Below are positions 25,693 through 34,972 of a DNA stretch of 36,606 bases, piece by piece. Each line of letters opens with the position of its first letter. The stretch's first letter is position 1. A program made the position numbers and the translations under genes. Origin of the DNA: Chromatiales bacterium (GTDB lineage Bacteria; Pseudomonadota; Gammaproteobacteria; Steroidobacterales; Woeseiaceae); assembly GCA_004282875.1 (NCBI GenBank), contig SHLT01000017.1, positions 1 through 36,606 on the forward strand, in the 5' to 3' direction. The notes under the pieces are model-generated. The model did no database searches. It was not told where the DNA came from and saw nothing but the letters and a program-made list of their open reading frames with translations.

Positions 25693-27897
25693 GTGTTTCG
25701 TACCGTCTCCGCAGCAGCCGCAAATACCGCATTCGTCGGCATGCTCCTGTGTGGCCAGGCTGCTCTGGCCGCCGAGAAATTGCTTGAGATAGGCATGCTG
25801 GAGAAGGCGCCCGAAATCGACGGCGTTATCGGCGTCGACGAGTGGGCAAAGGCAGCCAGCCGTTCCGACCTGCTGCAGGCCTCGCCTATCGAGTTCGCGG
25901 CGCCCTCCGAAGAGACCGCCTGGTATTTCGCCTATGACGAGACGACGCTTTATGTTGCCGCCGTCGCGCACTATGAGGATCCGTCATCGATCATCGCCAA
26001 CGTGCTGCGCCAGGGCGCGTCTCTCGGCGATGACGACTCGCTGAATATCCTTGTCGACGGCTCCAACAACAAGCGCAACGGCTACGTCTTCGCACTGAAC
26101 GCAAACGGCGTAAGGGCGGACGCGATCTTCACCAACGGCGTCGACCAGTCCGACGAGTGGGACGGCATCTGGCGTGGCGCAGCCACCCGCACCGAATCCG
26201 GATGGGCCATGGAGATGGCCATTCCCTTTAATACGGTGTCGTTTGATCCCGCGACCGATACCTGGGGCCTGAATTTCTGGCGCAATATCCAGCGCACGGA
26301 TGAAACGATCGCGTGGCAGTCGGTCGGCGGCGATGTCAATCCGACGGGATCCGGGGAGATGTCCGGACTGAGAAACCTGGACCAGGGATTCGGCCTCGAT
26401 ATTGTCCCCGCGCTGAGCGGCGTGCGGGTGAAAGGCTACAACGGCCTGGATTCTGACAATGAACTGAACCCCTCGCTCGACCTGCGTTATCGTTTTTCGC
26501 CGTCGATTAGCGGGCTGCTGACAATCAACACCGATTTCGCCGCGACCGAGGTCGACAACCGGCAACTGGGTCTCGACCGGTTCGGTGTGTTCTTTCCCGA
26601 GAAGCGCACGTTCTTTCTCGCCGACTTCGACATCTTCCAGTTCGGTGGCATCGTCGACGGCGGACCCTCCGGACTGGTCGGCACGGTGGCCGGAACCAAT
26701 GCAATGCCCTTCTTTTCGCGCCGCATCGGCCTGGGCGACGACAATCAGCCCGTAGACATCATTGCGGGCGGCAAACTCAGCGGTCGTACAGGGGCGCTGG
26801 GCTTCGGCGCGCTGCTCATCCGCCAGGACAGCTACGACGATATCGATGCAACAGATCTCGCCGTCGCCCGTGTCACGTACGACATCCTCGAGGAGTCCCT
26901 GCTCGGCGCCATCGCGACCTTCGGGGACCCCGGGTCCAATGACGACAATTCAGTGGCGGGGATCGATTTTCGTTATCGCAATACGCGCATCGGCAACGGG
27001 CGCATCCTTGCGGGCAATGCCTGGTGGCAACAGTCGTCCAGCGACGCTGTTTCCGGTGACGAGAATGCTGTCAGTGTAGCGTTCGCCCTGAGTGCCGATG
27101 AAGGCCTTTCAGCCGGCTTCCAGTACCAGCAGGTCGACGAGGACTACGCGCCGGCGCTGGGATTCGTCGACCGCAGCGGCGTGCGCCTATATTCACTCGA
27201 GGCGGAGCACGAGACAAAGTTTCGCAACAGTGACCTCTTCCAGGAATTCGAGGTCTCGGCTCGCGCATCCCGCTGGGAGTACCTCGACAGCGGCATGGTG
27301 CAGTCGGAAACGCTCCAGGTTATCCCGCTCCAGTTCGAGACGCTGTCGGGCGAGTTTGTTCGTGTCTGGTTTCGCCGCCATACCGAGGGATTGCTGACTG
27401 GCGACCAACCGCTCGACCGGCTCGGCGTCGCGCTGGACCCGGGAATCTACGCGTTCAATCGACCCGGTTTTTTTCTGCGCACCGCGCGCTACCGACCGCT
27501 GGGTTTTTCGCTGCGTGCCAACTTCGGCGATTTCTACAACGGCGAGCGACTCGAGCTTCGCCCTGAGGTTCGGTGGACGCCAAACCGCCATTTGAACACG
27601 TCGCTGACATTCGGTTTCAATCGCTTCGAACTCCCGGGTGAAAAGCAAATTACGCGGCAGGTCACCTGGAACACGGAAATCGCCTTCAACATCGACTGGT
27701 CGTTGATCACGAACGTGCAGTACGACAATCTCTCGGATGATCTCGGGATCAATGCGCGTCTGCGCTACAACGTAGCCGCCGGCAACGACATTTGGTTCGT
27801 TGTGAATCACAACATGCGTCGCGATGATTTCGATGATCGCTTTGATAACGACCAGACGACGGCTGTCGCCAAGATCCGCTACACGTTCCGCTTCTAG
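25693..27897 (+). CDS. DUF5916 protein: CBM9-like domain plus outer-membrane beta-barrel
   Basis: Predicted outer-membrane protein of unknown function, 734 residues. A signal peptide occupies residues 1-27 (ending QAALA). The next part (about 30-230) is a CBM9-like sandwich with APEIDGVIGVDEW near its start and WYFAYDETTLYVAA. From about 250 the sequence alternates like beta strands, contains FFPEKRTFFLADFDIFQFGG, a hallmark of DUF5916, and ends in YTFRF with the terminal phenylalanine of outer-membrane barrels. The start is a GTG at 25693 without a ribosome site; an in-frame TAA at 25681 prevents a longer form. It diverges from katG and is followed by a terminator hairpin. Confidence 0.85.
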   Translation: MFRTVSAAAANTAFVGMLLCGQAALAAEKLLEIGMLEKAPEIDGVIGVDEWAKAASRSDLLQASPIEFAAPSEETAWYFAYDETTLYVAAVAHYEDPSSIIANVLRQGASLGDDDSLNILVDGSNNKRNGYVFALNANGVRADAIFTNGVDQSDEWDGIWRGAATRTESGWAMEMAIPFNTVSFDPATDTWGLNFWRNIQRTDETIAWQSVGGDVNPTGSGEMSGLRNLDQGFGLDIVPALSGVRVKGYNGLDSDNELNPSLDLRYRFSPSISGLLTINTDFAATEVDNRQLGLDRFGVFFPEKRTFFLADFDIFQFGGIVDGGPSGLVGTVAGTNAMPFFSRRIGLGDDNQPVDIIAGGKLSGRTGALGFGALLIRQDSYDDIDATDLAVARVTYDILEESLLGAIATFGDPGSNDDNSVAGIDFRYRNTRIGNGRILAGNAWWQQSSSDAVSGDENAVSVAFALSADEGLSAGFQYQQVDEDYAPALGFVDRSGVRLYSLEAEHETKFRNSDLFQEFEVSARASRWEYLDSGMVQSETLQVIPLQFETLSGEFVRVWFRRHTEGLLTGDQPLDRLGVALDPGIYAFNRPGFFLRTARYRPLGFSLRANFGDFYNGERLELRPEVRWTPNRHLNTSLTFGFNRFELPGEKQITRQVTWNTEIAFNIDWSLITNVQYDNLSDDLGINARLRYNVAAGNDIWFVVNHNMRRDDFDDRFDNDQTTAVAKIRYTFRF

Positions 27898-27901
27898 CGA
27901 G

Positions 27902-27920
27902 AGGCTGTCTCAGCCTTTTT
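27902..27920 (+). terminator. Terminator of the DUF5916 gene
   Basis: AGGCTG-TCT-CAGCCT forms a 6-bp stem with a 3-base loop and is followed by TTTTT. It begins 5 bases after the stop codon and covers the last codons of the convergent FAH-family gene. Confidence 0.75.
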
Positions 27921-28605
27921 CGCCGATCGTAATCTCGAGCTCGGGAAGACCGTCGATATGGCCGACGATGCGGTCTCCCGGCTGCACCGGGCCAACGCCC
28001 GCCGGCGTTCCGGTGTAAATCAGATCACCTGGCTCCAAACGATCACCGGTCGACAGCGTGGCGATGATCTCGGCACAGCTCCAGATCATTTCCGCCAGGT
28101 CGGCACTCTGCTTCGTAACACCGTTGACGGCCAGCGAAATCGCGCCGCTCGCAGGCAAGGCGGCGCCATCGAGCGGCCGGATTGCGGTGATCGGTGCCGA
28201 TCGGTCAAACGCTTTGGCAATATCCCAGGGGCTGCCTTCCTTCTTCGCCTGCAGCTGCAAGTCGCGTCGCGTCAGGTCGATGCCTGCGGCATAGCCATAG
28301 ACGTTTTCGGCCGCTGTGCGATGGGGAATGTTCATGCCGCCTCTGCCGACCGCAAGCACCAGCTCAATCTCGTACTGCAGGTCCTCGGTTAGCGCGGGGT
28401 ACGGGACCGTGGAGCCGTTCTGCACGATCGCGTCCCGGGGTTTCTGGAAGAAAACAGGCTGGTCTCGTTCATCACCACCCATTTCGCGCACATGTGCCGC
28501 GTAGTTGCGGCCGACACAATAAATGCGCCGCACAGGAAACCGCTCGGCGCACCCCAGGACTGGGATCGAGACGATTTCAGGCGCTGGCACTGCGTAGGCT
28601 GACAT
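27910..28605 (-). CDS. Fumarylacetoacetate hydrolase (FAH) family protein
   Basis: C-C bond hydrolase or related enzyme of the FAH superfamily, 231 residues, the short form seen in fumarylpyruvate hydrolases and acylpyruvases. Typical stretches are IYCVGRNYAAHVREMG at 29-44, the metal-binding YEIELVLAVG (with E79, E81), GYAAGIDLTRRDLQ with the third metal ligand D, and GDLIYTGTPAGVGPV near the C terminus. The exact substrate cannot be told. It starts 18 bp after the RND permease stop on the same strand, so it may be transcribed with the pump, though a functional link is not obvious. Confidence 0.88.
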   Translation of the reverse strand: MSAYAVPAPEIVSIPVLGCAERFPVRRIYCVGRNYAAHVREMGGDERDQPVFFQKPRDAIVQNGSTVPYPALTEDLQYEIELVLAVGRGGMNIPHRTAAENVYGYAAGIDLTRRDLQLQAKKEGSPWDIAKAFDRSAPITAIRPLDGAALPASGAISLAVNGVTKQSADLAEMIWSCAEIIATLSTGDRLEPGDLIYTGTPAGVGPVQPGDRIVGHIDGLPELEITIGEKG

Positions 28606-28623
28606 ATCGGCGCCGACCCGTGA

Positions 28624-31600
28624 TTAGTGATCGTCTGCCGCGGCCGTCGCCGGACCCGGTCTCTGGAGCATGCGTCGGACGAACTGACGAATATCGTCCG
28701 CGATCAACATGTTGGTCGGCACCAGTATCAGCGTAATCAGCGTGGCAAAGAGAATGCCGAAGCCCAGAGAGATCGCCATGGGCACCAGGAATTGTGCCGA
28801 GGACGACTGGTCCAGGAGTAACGGTGTCAAGCCGAAGAACGTTGTCAGCGACGTCAACATCACCGGCCTGAATCTCGCGACGCCGGCACGTTCCACAGCC
28901 TCGTACAGTCCCTCCATCGCGCTGCGGCGTCTCTGGTTCACGTAATCGACCAGCACCAGGCTGTCGTTGATGGCGACGCCGGTCAGCGCCATGAGCCCGA
29001 GCATGCTCAGTATCGTGAGCGTCTTCCCCAGGAGCCAGTGGCCGATGACCGCCCCAATGATGCCGAATGGAATCACGGACATGATAACGAGCGGCTCGAT
29101 GTACGACTTCAGCGGCAGCGCCAGCATGCAATAGATCACGAACAGGACGATCAGGATGCCGGTCTGCAAACTGCCGAAAGTCTCGGCCTGCCGTCGCTGC
29201 TCGCCTTCGAAGGAATAGCTCACGCTCGGGTACTTGACGAGAAACTGGTCGAGATAGGCACTGATCGACTGTGTCATCAACGCCATGTTTGTATTTTCCT
29301 TGTCGACGTCGGCCGTTACGTTGAGCACGCGGTATCCATCGATGCGCCGAATCTCCGCGGGACCGCGTCCCGGCTTTATCTCGGCGACGTTGGCAAGAGG
29401 AATCTGGCTGCCCGTCGGCGTCGTGATCAGCATCTCGTTCAGAGACGCGACCGTGCTGCGTTCACCCAGAGGGAAGCGCACGATGACGCGGACGTCGTCG
29501 CGACCGCGCTGAATTCTCTGGGCCTGCAGGCCCTTGAAGCCGTCGCCGACCTGTCTGACGATGTCACTGCGCGTCAGCCCGAGCAGGTGACCCTGTGGCG
29601 ACAGATCGATTTGCAGCTCCTCTTTGCCATTTGACAGGCTGTCTTCGATCTCGAACACCCCCGGATAGGTGGTGAGATGCTGCTTCAGTTCGTCGCCAAC
29701 AGCATTGAGCGTTTCCAGGGAGTTGCCGCTGAACTGCACGTTGATGGGATCACCCGCGCGGAAGAAGGACGAGCGAAAGTTGAGACTCTCCGCGCCCGGG
29801 AGCCGGCCGATCAGGTTGCGCCACTCACCGCCCAGTGCATTGGTCGACAAATCAATGGTCCGGTCCTGCTTCGGCACGGTCTCCATCTGGACCCGCGCCG
29901 ATCCGGCACTCACGGTCGTCAGGATGTTCGTGATCATGCTCTGCCCGGTGTCGGGATCACGGTATTTATCCTGCAGGCTGAACGCAGCCTCGTAGATTTT
30001 CTCAGCGTGGCGATTCGTCACTTCGAACGGCGTCCCAGCGGGCATCGTAAGCGACGCAGTTGCCGTTTCGCCCTCGATACGAGGGAAGGTGACAAATCGT
30101 GTCCAGCCCGACGTGATCAGCGTAATCATGATGATCAGCACGCCCGTGAAGATTGCGATCGTCGCGTAACGATGCGCCAGCGCCGTTTTCAGGAGCGGCC
30201 GATAGTACTTCAGGATCGCGGCTTCAAAAGAATCGGCGAAGCGGGATTGCCAGGCCTGGAAGCCGGTCATCTTCTTGTCGTGTTCGTGCAAATCGATGTG
30301 TTTGAGGTGGGCGGGAAGGATGAGTTTCGATTCGATGAGCGAGAACAGCAGTACCGGGACCACCACCAGTGGAATCTGTGCAAATATCTCCCCCAGGCGG
30401 CCCTCGATGAACGCCAGCGGTCCGAACGCCGCGATCGTTGTCAGGATGCCGAAGGTGACCGGAATGGCGACCTCCTTCGTGCCCTGGATAGCCGCCGACA
30501 AGCCCTTGTCGCCAGCGCGCATGCGCGCATAGACGTTCTCACCCGTGACAATGGCGTCGTCGACCACGATGCCGAGAACGAGTATGAAGCCGAAAGCACT
30601 CATGAGGTTCAGGCTGACGTCGAACAGGTACATCACGATAAAGCCGCCGAAGAAGCTGATCGGGATGCCGAGGAACACCCATACGGCAATGGACGGGCGC
30701 AGGAACAGCGATAGCAGCAAAATCACCAGTATGCTGCCCTGCACCGCACTCGACGCCATGATACCGAGGCGATTCTCGAGGCGTTCGGAGTCATCGTCCC
30801 AATAGCTGAGCTGCAGCCCGACCGGCAAGTCGGCCTGGCGTGTATCGATGAATGCCCTGACCTTTTTCGATATTTCGATGGCGCTCTGGTCGCCAACCCG
30901 GGAAACGCCGATGAACGCCGCGTGCTTGCCGTTGAAGCGTGTGCGCATCGAGTCTTCCACGAAGCCGTCGATCACGGTGGCGATATCGGAAACCCTGACA
31001 ATGCTGCCGTCCGGATTGGTCTTGACGACGATCATCTCGAAATCGGCGCGACGATAGGCCTGCCCTTTCGATCGAATGAGTATGTCACCGCCGTCGGTGC
31101 GGACGTTGCCGGCCGAGAGATCAACCGAACTCTGGCGAATGGCCTGCCCGATGTCGGTCAGCGTTACATCGAATTCCCGCAAACGATCGGGCGACACCTC
31201 GATGGCAACTTCGTATTGCCGGACCGCATCCAGGTCGGCCCGAGTAATTCCGTCTATGCGCAGCAGGTCGTCGCGCACCTGTTCCGCAACCGTGCGTATC
31301 TCACTTTCACTGTAGTCGCCCGCGACCACGACATTAATGACGCTGAAACTACGCTGCCGCAGGCCGATGACCGGCTTTTCCGTGTCGGCAGGAAACGTGT
31401 TGATGGCGTCGACGCGGCCCTTGATGTCATCGAGAAGCTGGCGCGGGTCGTAGTCTTTGTCGATCTCGATACGCACGCTGGTCGACCCTTCACCCGACCG
31501 CGATACGATTTGATCGATGCCTTCAAGATCCTTGACCGCTTCTTCGATACGCACGGCGACGCCAAGCTCTATATCCTCAGGCGTTGCGCCACGCAGGGTC

Positions 31601-31743
31601 ACCCGGACGTCGATAGTGTCCGGGTCGGACGGTGGAAAGACCTCGAGACGAACGCCGTTGTTCATCGCCAGGAATCCGCCCATCAGTATTGAGATCATCA
31701 ACAGGTTGGCGGCAACGGAATTGCGTGCGAACCAGGCGATCAT
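28624..31743 (-). CDS. RND efflux transporter permease (AcrB/MdtC-like)
   Basis: Inner-membrane proton-driven pump of the HAE-1 RND type, 1039 residues with the usual 12 membrane helices and two large periplasmic loops (after helix 1 and helix 7). The proton relay is visible as D395 and D396 in GIVVDDAIVTGEN, with a partner-like stretch TGVAINDSLVLVDYVNQRR in the C-terminal half. The N terminus is of the form MIAWFARNSVAANLLM. The ATG overlaps the adaptor stop (ATGA). Drugs, detergents or metabolites are possible substrates; none can be named from sequence. Confidence 0.95.
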   Translation of the reverse strand: MIAWFARNSVAANLLMISILMGGFLAMNNGVRLEVFPPSDPDTIDVRVTLRGATPEDIELGVAVRIEEAVKDLEGIDQIVSRSGEGSTSVRIEIDKDYDPRQLLDDIKGRVDAINTFPADTEKPVIGLRQRSFSVINVVVAGDYSESEIRTVAEQVRDDLLRIDGITRADLDAVRQYEVAIEVSPDRLREFDVTLTDIGQAIRQSSVDLSAGNVRTDGGDILIRSKGQAYRRADFEMIVVKTNPDGSIVRVSDIATVIDGFVEDSMRTRFNGKHAAFIGVSRVGDQSAIEISKKVRAFIDTRQADLPVGLQLSYWDDDSERLENRLGIMASSAVQGSILVILLLSLFLRPSIAVWVFLGIPISFFGGFIVMYLFDVSLNLMSAFGFILVLGIVVDDAIVTGENVYARMRAGDKGLSAAIQGTKEVAIPVTFGILTTIAAFGPLAFIEGRLGEIFAQIPLVVVPVLLFSLIESKLILPAHLKHIDLHEHDKKMTGFQAWQSRFADSFEAAILKYYRPLLKTALAHRYATIAIFTGVLIIMITLITSGWTRFVTFPRIEGETATASLTMPAGTPFEVTNRHAEKIYEAAFSLQDKYRDPDTGQSMITNILTTVSAGSARVQMETVPKQDRTIDLSTNALGGEWRNLIGRLPGAESLNFRSSFFRAGDPINVQFSGNSLETLNAVGDELKQHLTTYPGVFEIEDSLSNGKEELQIDLSPQGHLLGLTRSDIVRQVGDGFKGLQAQRIQRGRDDVRVIVRFPLGERSTVASLNEMLITTPTGSQIPLANVAEIKPGRGPAEIRRIDGYRVLNVTADVDKENTNMALMTQSISAYLDQFLVKYPSVSYSFEGEQRRQAETFGSLQTGILIVLFVIYCMLALPLKSYIEPLVIMSVIPFGIIGAVIGHWLLGKTLTILSMLGLMALTGVAINDSLVLVDYVNQRRRSAMEGLYEAVERAGVARFRPVMLTSLTTFFGLTPLLLDQSSSAQFLVPMAISLGFGILFATLITLILVPTNMLIADDIRQFVRRMLQRPGPATAAADDH

Positions 31744-32969
31744 GGTGTTTCGCCCCCATCGCCGGCGCCGGCCGGCCGTACCCGGCCCTCAGCACCGCGC
31801 TCACTGTCGGCACTTCCCAGGATCGACACGCGAACGCCCGAGGTCACCTGGCCAAGGGGCGTGACGACCAGTTCATCTCCTGGCGCGATACCCGCGGTCA
31901 CAATGGCCTCACTGTCGTTCTGCCAGGCAATGTCGATGTCGCGTCGTTTGAGGACCCCATCTTCCACCACGTACACATAGGTCCCCTGGTAGATCGTGTT
32001 GTTGGGCACCACCAGCGCATTCGGCAGCGTCTTGCCCGCGAGTCTTGCCGTGACGTACTGGCCGATTTTCAGCGGCGTCCTGCCGGTCGCCGTCGTCCCG
32101 AATGGATCAGATATCTGTGCGATAACGTGCAGCTGCCGCGCTGTCTCGTCGATGGCGCTTTCGGTCCGCACCAACTCTGCATCCCAGGCTCCCTGGCTCG
32201 CGAGCTCCGAGCGTATTTCGACATGCCCGCCCGCTCGCGCCGTCTCATCTGTATGGCGATAGGTCTCCGGGAGGTCGATATACTGCAGGTCCCGGTTGCG
32301 CAGCGGTAAACGAATTTCGACCACATCGGTTGCGTAGATCTCGGCAAGCTGGGTATTCACCGATACGACCTGGCCCAGGTCGACAAACTTCCGCAATATG
32401 CGGCCCGCAAACGGCGCTCGAATCTGCGTGCGCTCCAGGTCCAACCGCGCTTTTTGCAGGGAGGACTCGGCGGAACGCACCCGCGCTTGCGCGGCCTTTA
32501 GCTGCGGTATGCGCAGCACGAGGTCCGTCGGCTCACCCGCATTGCCGAGCCGTTCCCAGTCTTCGCGAGCCTGCTGCGTACGTGCGTCCGCCTCAGCCAG
32601 CACTTGCTGTGCATCGGCAAGTGCGGCCTCGGCGATACTCACGTCCGCCGCGTAGTCACGCTCGTCGATCCGCAGCAGAACATCGCCCCGCTCGAAGAAA
32701 CCGCCGTCGCGCACGTTCGGATTGGTATCGACAATCTGCCCGCCGACCTGCGCAACCAGCATGCTGCGCACGCGCGGCTGCACCGTGCCGTAACTTTCGA
32801 TGCGAATCGTATAGTCACGCGCCGCAATCGTTTGCGTTTCCACCGCGATCTGCGGACCGTTCCCACCGGGTCGACGCTGCGCTTCGGGCGGATTGAGCTT
32901 GATGACCGCCGCAACGAGCAAAAAGATGCCGAGAATAACGACAGGAAGGAATTTCTTGGGTAGCGTCAT
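31740..32969 (-). CDS. RND periplasmic adaptor (membrane fusion protein)
   Basis: Links the inner-membrane pump to the outer-membrane channel. 409 residues: an N-terminal membrane anchor (about 5-24, FLPVVILGIFLLVAAVIKL), a first lipoyl half at about 70-95 (AQVGGQIVDTNPNVRDGGFF), a coiled-coil hairpin at about 110-185 rich in alanine and glutamate, the second lipoyl half (IRAPFAGRILRKFVDLGQVV), and beta-barrel and membrane-proximal parts. The start is 2 bp after the outer-membrane gene stop and the end overlaps the permease start by 4 bases. Confidence 0.93.
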   Translation of the reverse strand: MTLPKKFLPVVILGIFLLVAAVIKLNPPEAQRRPGGNGPQIAVETQTIAARDYTIRIESYGTVQPRVRSMLVAQVGGQIVDTNPNVRDGGFFERGDVLLRIDERDYAADVSIAEAALADAQQVLAEADARTQQAREDWERLGNAGEPTDLVLRIPQLKAAQARVRSAESSLQKARLDLERTQIRAPFAGRILRKFVDLGQVVSVNTQLAEIYATDVVEIRLPLRNRDLQYIDLPETYRHTDETARAGGHVEIRSELASQGAWDAELVRTESAIDETARQLHVIAQISDPFGTTATGRTPLKIGQYVTARLAGKTLPNALVVPNNTIYQGTYVYVVEDGVLKRRDIDIAWQNDSEAIVTAGIAPGDELVVTPLGQVTSGVRVSILGSADSERGAEGRVRPAGAGDGGETP

Positions 32970-32971
32970 GA

Positions 32972-34399
32972 TTATTGGGATCCGTCAAAATCGCCACCAA
33001 GGGCGAGATACAGTGCCAGGCGATTCTGCAGGCGCTGGTTCCTGAGCTGAACAACAGTTGCTTCGGCGTCGAAAGCCTGCCGCTGCGATTCGAGTACGGT
33101 CGTATAAGTGACCAGTCCCCGTTGATATTGGTCCAGTGCGAGGTCGAGCGCCGCCCGCGAATTTTTTTCCGCCTCGAGAAACGCCTCGTAGCGCGTTTCA
33201 AGCGATGCGCGGCGCGACACGGCGTTTTCGACATCGGCAAAGGCGTCGTATACGAGACCCAGCCACGCCTCCTCCGCGATGCGCAAGCGCATCAATGCCT
33301 GCTCTTCAATCGCGGCCAGCCGGCCCGCGTCGAACAGCGGCTGGGTTAGGCCGAAGGCGAGTGACCAGTTCGAGAAGCCACCGTCGAGCAACTCCGACAG
33401 CCTCACCGAGGTCGCACCGGTGCTGCCTGTAAGCAGCAACTGCGGGAAGCGGGCCTTGTGCGCTGCGGCGAGGTCGGCATCCGCAGCCAGCAGGTTGAGC
33501 CAGGCCTCGCGGAGGTCCGGTCTGCGCAACAGCAGCTCCGACGGCAGGCCCGTCGGAACAGGGTCGTTCAGTACCGGTAACTCGCCCGAAAAATCGGCTT
33601 CGCCATGCGGGTAACGGGCCAGCGAAAGCTGCAGCGCAGCCATCGCCTCGCGCTGGCTCTGCTGCTGCTGGGCAAGACTGGCACGCTCGCGCTCTACCTG
33701 GTTGCGTGCCAGGTAAAGGTCCAGAGCATCGTTCAGTCCTTGCCGGTATCCGCTCGCAACGATGTCATGACTGGCCTGTGTGTTTTCCAGCCGGCTCTCT
33801 GCAAGCGTGAGTAACTGCGTAGCTTCGAGGACATCGAAGTACTGGCCGGCGATCGTGCCCGCGACGCTGTACTCGGCCCCCTGGACGCGCGCTTCCTGTG
33901 CCGCGACCGAGAGCTCCGCCGCTTGCTGCGCTTTCGACAGTTCGCCCCAGAGGTCAACATCGAAGCGTCCGCTCACCGTCGCACTGTACGTGTCGACGCT
34001 GATGGTATCGCCGGCTTCATCCTCAAATTCACGCCTTGAGCCGTCCAGTCCCAGGTCGAATGCCGGGAAGCGTGAAGAGCGCGCGACCGCCGCCGCCTGC
34101 CGGGCGATCTGCAGCTGCAGCCTGTCCTGTTTCAGGGCGCGATTGCCGACCATGGATTCCGCCACCAGGGCGTCAAGGGTCGGATCAGAAAAAGACGCCA
34201 GCCAGCCAGCCTCGACCTCACCCGCGTCACCACCCCGAACCCAGGCTTCTGGTGCCTCGACATCCTCGGGAGCAACGCTGATGCCGCTTGTTGTACAGCC
34301 GGCCCCAAGAAACGCCGCCGCCCCGAGGGCAGGCAGGATAATACGGCTGCAAAAATAGCGCGCCAAAGTGAGTCGGCGAGGTGCAAAAAACTGATCCAA
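32972..34399 (-). CDS. Outer-membrane efflux lipoprotein, NodT/OprM (TolC superfamily) type
   Basis: Outer-membrane channel of the tripartite pump. A lipobox LGAGC lies about 30 residues into the protein started at 34399, after a basic and hydrophobic segment, so it should be lipidated. The body shows two TolC-type repeats, with long helices rich in alanine, glutamine and leucine, and LRRPDLREAWLNLLAADADLAAA, typical of NodT proteins. The preferred start is the TTG at 34399, preceded by AAGGAA 6-11 bases upstream. An ATG at 34429 in the same frame gives 485 residues but lacks a ribosome site. It is the first gene of the pump run and diverges from the cytochrome gene after 77 bp. Confidence 0.92.
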   Translation of the reverse strand: MDQFFAPRRLTLARYFCSRIILPALGAAAFLGAGCTTSGISVAPEDVEAPEAWVRGGDAGEVEAGWLASFSDPTLDALVAESMVGNRALKQDRLQLQIARQAAAVARSSRFPAFDLGLDGSRREFEDEAGDTISVDTYSATVSGRFDVDLWGELSKAQQAAELSVAAQEARVQGAEYSVAGTIAGQYFDVLEATQLLTLAESRLENTQASHDIVASGYRQGLNDALDLYLARNQVERERASLAQQQQSQREAMAALQLSLARYPHGEADFSGELPVLNDPVPTGLPSELLLRRPDLREAWLNLLAADADLAAAHKARFPQLLLTGSTGATSVRLSELLDGGFSNWSLAFGLTQPLFDAGRLAAIEEQALMRLRIAEEAWLGLVYDAFADVENAVSRRASLETRYEAFLEAEKNSRAALDLALDQYQRGLVTYTTVLESQRQAFDAEATVVQLRNQRLQNRLALYLALGGDFDGSQ

Positions 34400-34476
34400 C
34401 GGTATTTCCTTAGTCCCTGTTCGTGGCATGATCGGCCCGAATTATCGTAAGTATCGCATTATTGAGGAGTGAATCG
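34400..34476. other. Divergent intergenic region, efflux pump / cytochrome c'
   Basis: About 77 bp with AT-rich stretches on both sides (around 34440-34463). Ribosome sites are clear: AAGGAA for the minus-strand TTG at 34399 and GAGGAG (34464-34469) for the plus-strand ATG at 34477. I do not see a palindrome or a regulator site. Confidence 0.4.
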
Positions 34477-34959
34477 ATGAGGAAAAAGTTTGTAGCAATT
34501 CTGGTTGCGGGTGCCCTTGCTGCGGCGACGACGATCGTGTCCGCAGCGGACGAGCTGGAGTTTTCGGGGCAGATTGAAGCCCGACAGTCCTTGATGACCC
34601 TCTATAAGTTCAACCTCGGTGTGCTGGGCGCCATGGCGAGAGAACGGACCCCATATGATGCGGATACCGCCAAGGCCGCCGCAGACAACATGCTGGCGAT
34701 ATCGAATATGAAGAACGGCGCCATGTGGCCGACCGGCTCCGACATGAGTGCGGAAGGCTACGCGGGTGAAACGTGGGCGAAGCCTGAAAACTGGTCGAAC
34801 TATGCCGAGGTCAGCGAGAAGGCTGCCGCGATGAACGAAGCACTGGAAGTACTGGCCGCTGCCGCCGGTGATGGACTGGACGGGGTTCGCAGTAACCTGG
34901 GTGCAGTCGGCAACGCCTGCAAGGGGTGTCACGAGTCCTTTCGTGCCGACAAGGAGTAA
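34477..34959 (+). CDS. Cytochrome c' family protein (periplasmic c-type cytochrome)
   Basis: Small periplasmic haem protein of the four-helix cytochrome c' type, 160 residues with the ATG at 34477, which has GAGGAG 7 bases upstream; an in-frame TTG at 34462 is less likely. A signal peptide occupies residues 1-24 (KKFVAILVAGALAAATTIVSA). The single haem-binding motif is C148-K-G-C151-H152 close to the C terminus, as in cytochrome c'. The mature sequence starts with EFSGQIEARQSLMTLYKFNLGVLGAMA, the helix that usually carries the M or R near the sixth haem position. Roles may include NO binding or electron transfer. It is followed after 13 bp by the nucleotidyltransferase gene. Confidence 0.9.
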   Translation: MRKKFVAILVAGALAAATTIVSAADELEFSGQIEARQSLMTLYKFNLGVLGAMARERTPYDADTAKAAADNMLAISNMKNGAMWPTGSDMSAEGYAGETWAKPENWSNYAEVSEKAAAMNEALEVLAAAAGDGLDGVRSNLGAVGNACKGCHESFRADKE

Positions 34960-34972
34960 CGAAAGGCCCGAC

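Noticed and set aside
34868-34972. Longer N terminus of the nucleotidyltransferase from ATG 34868
   Set aside because: Lies inside the cytochrome gene in another frame; GTG 34973 has a ribosome site and the expected N terminus.
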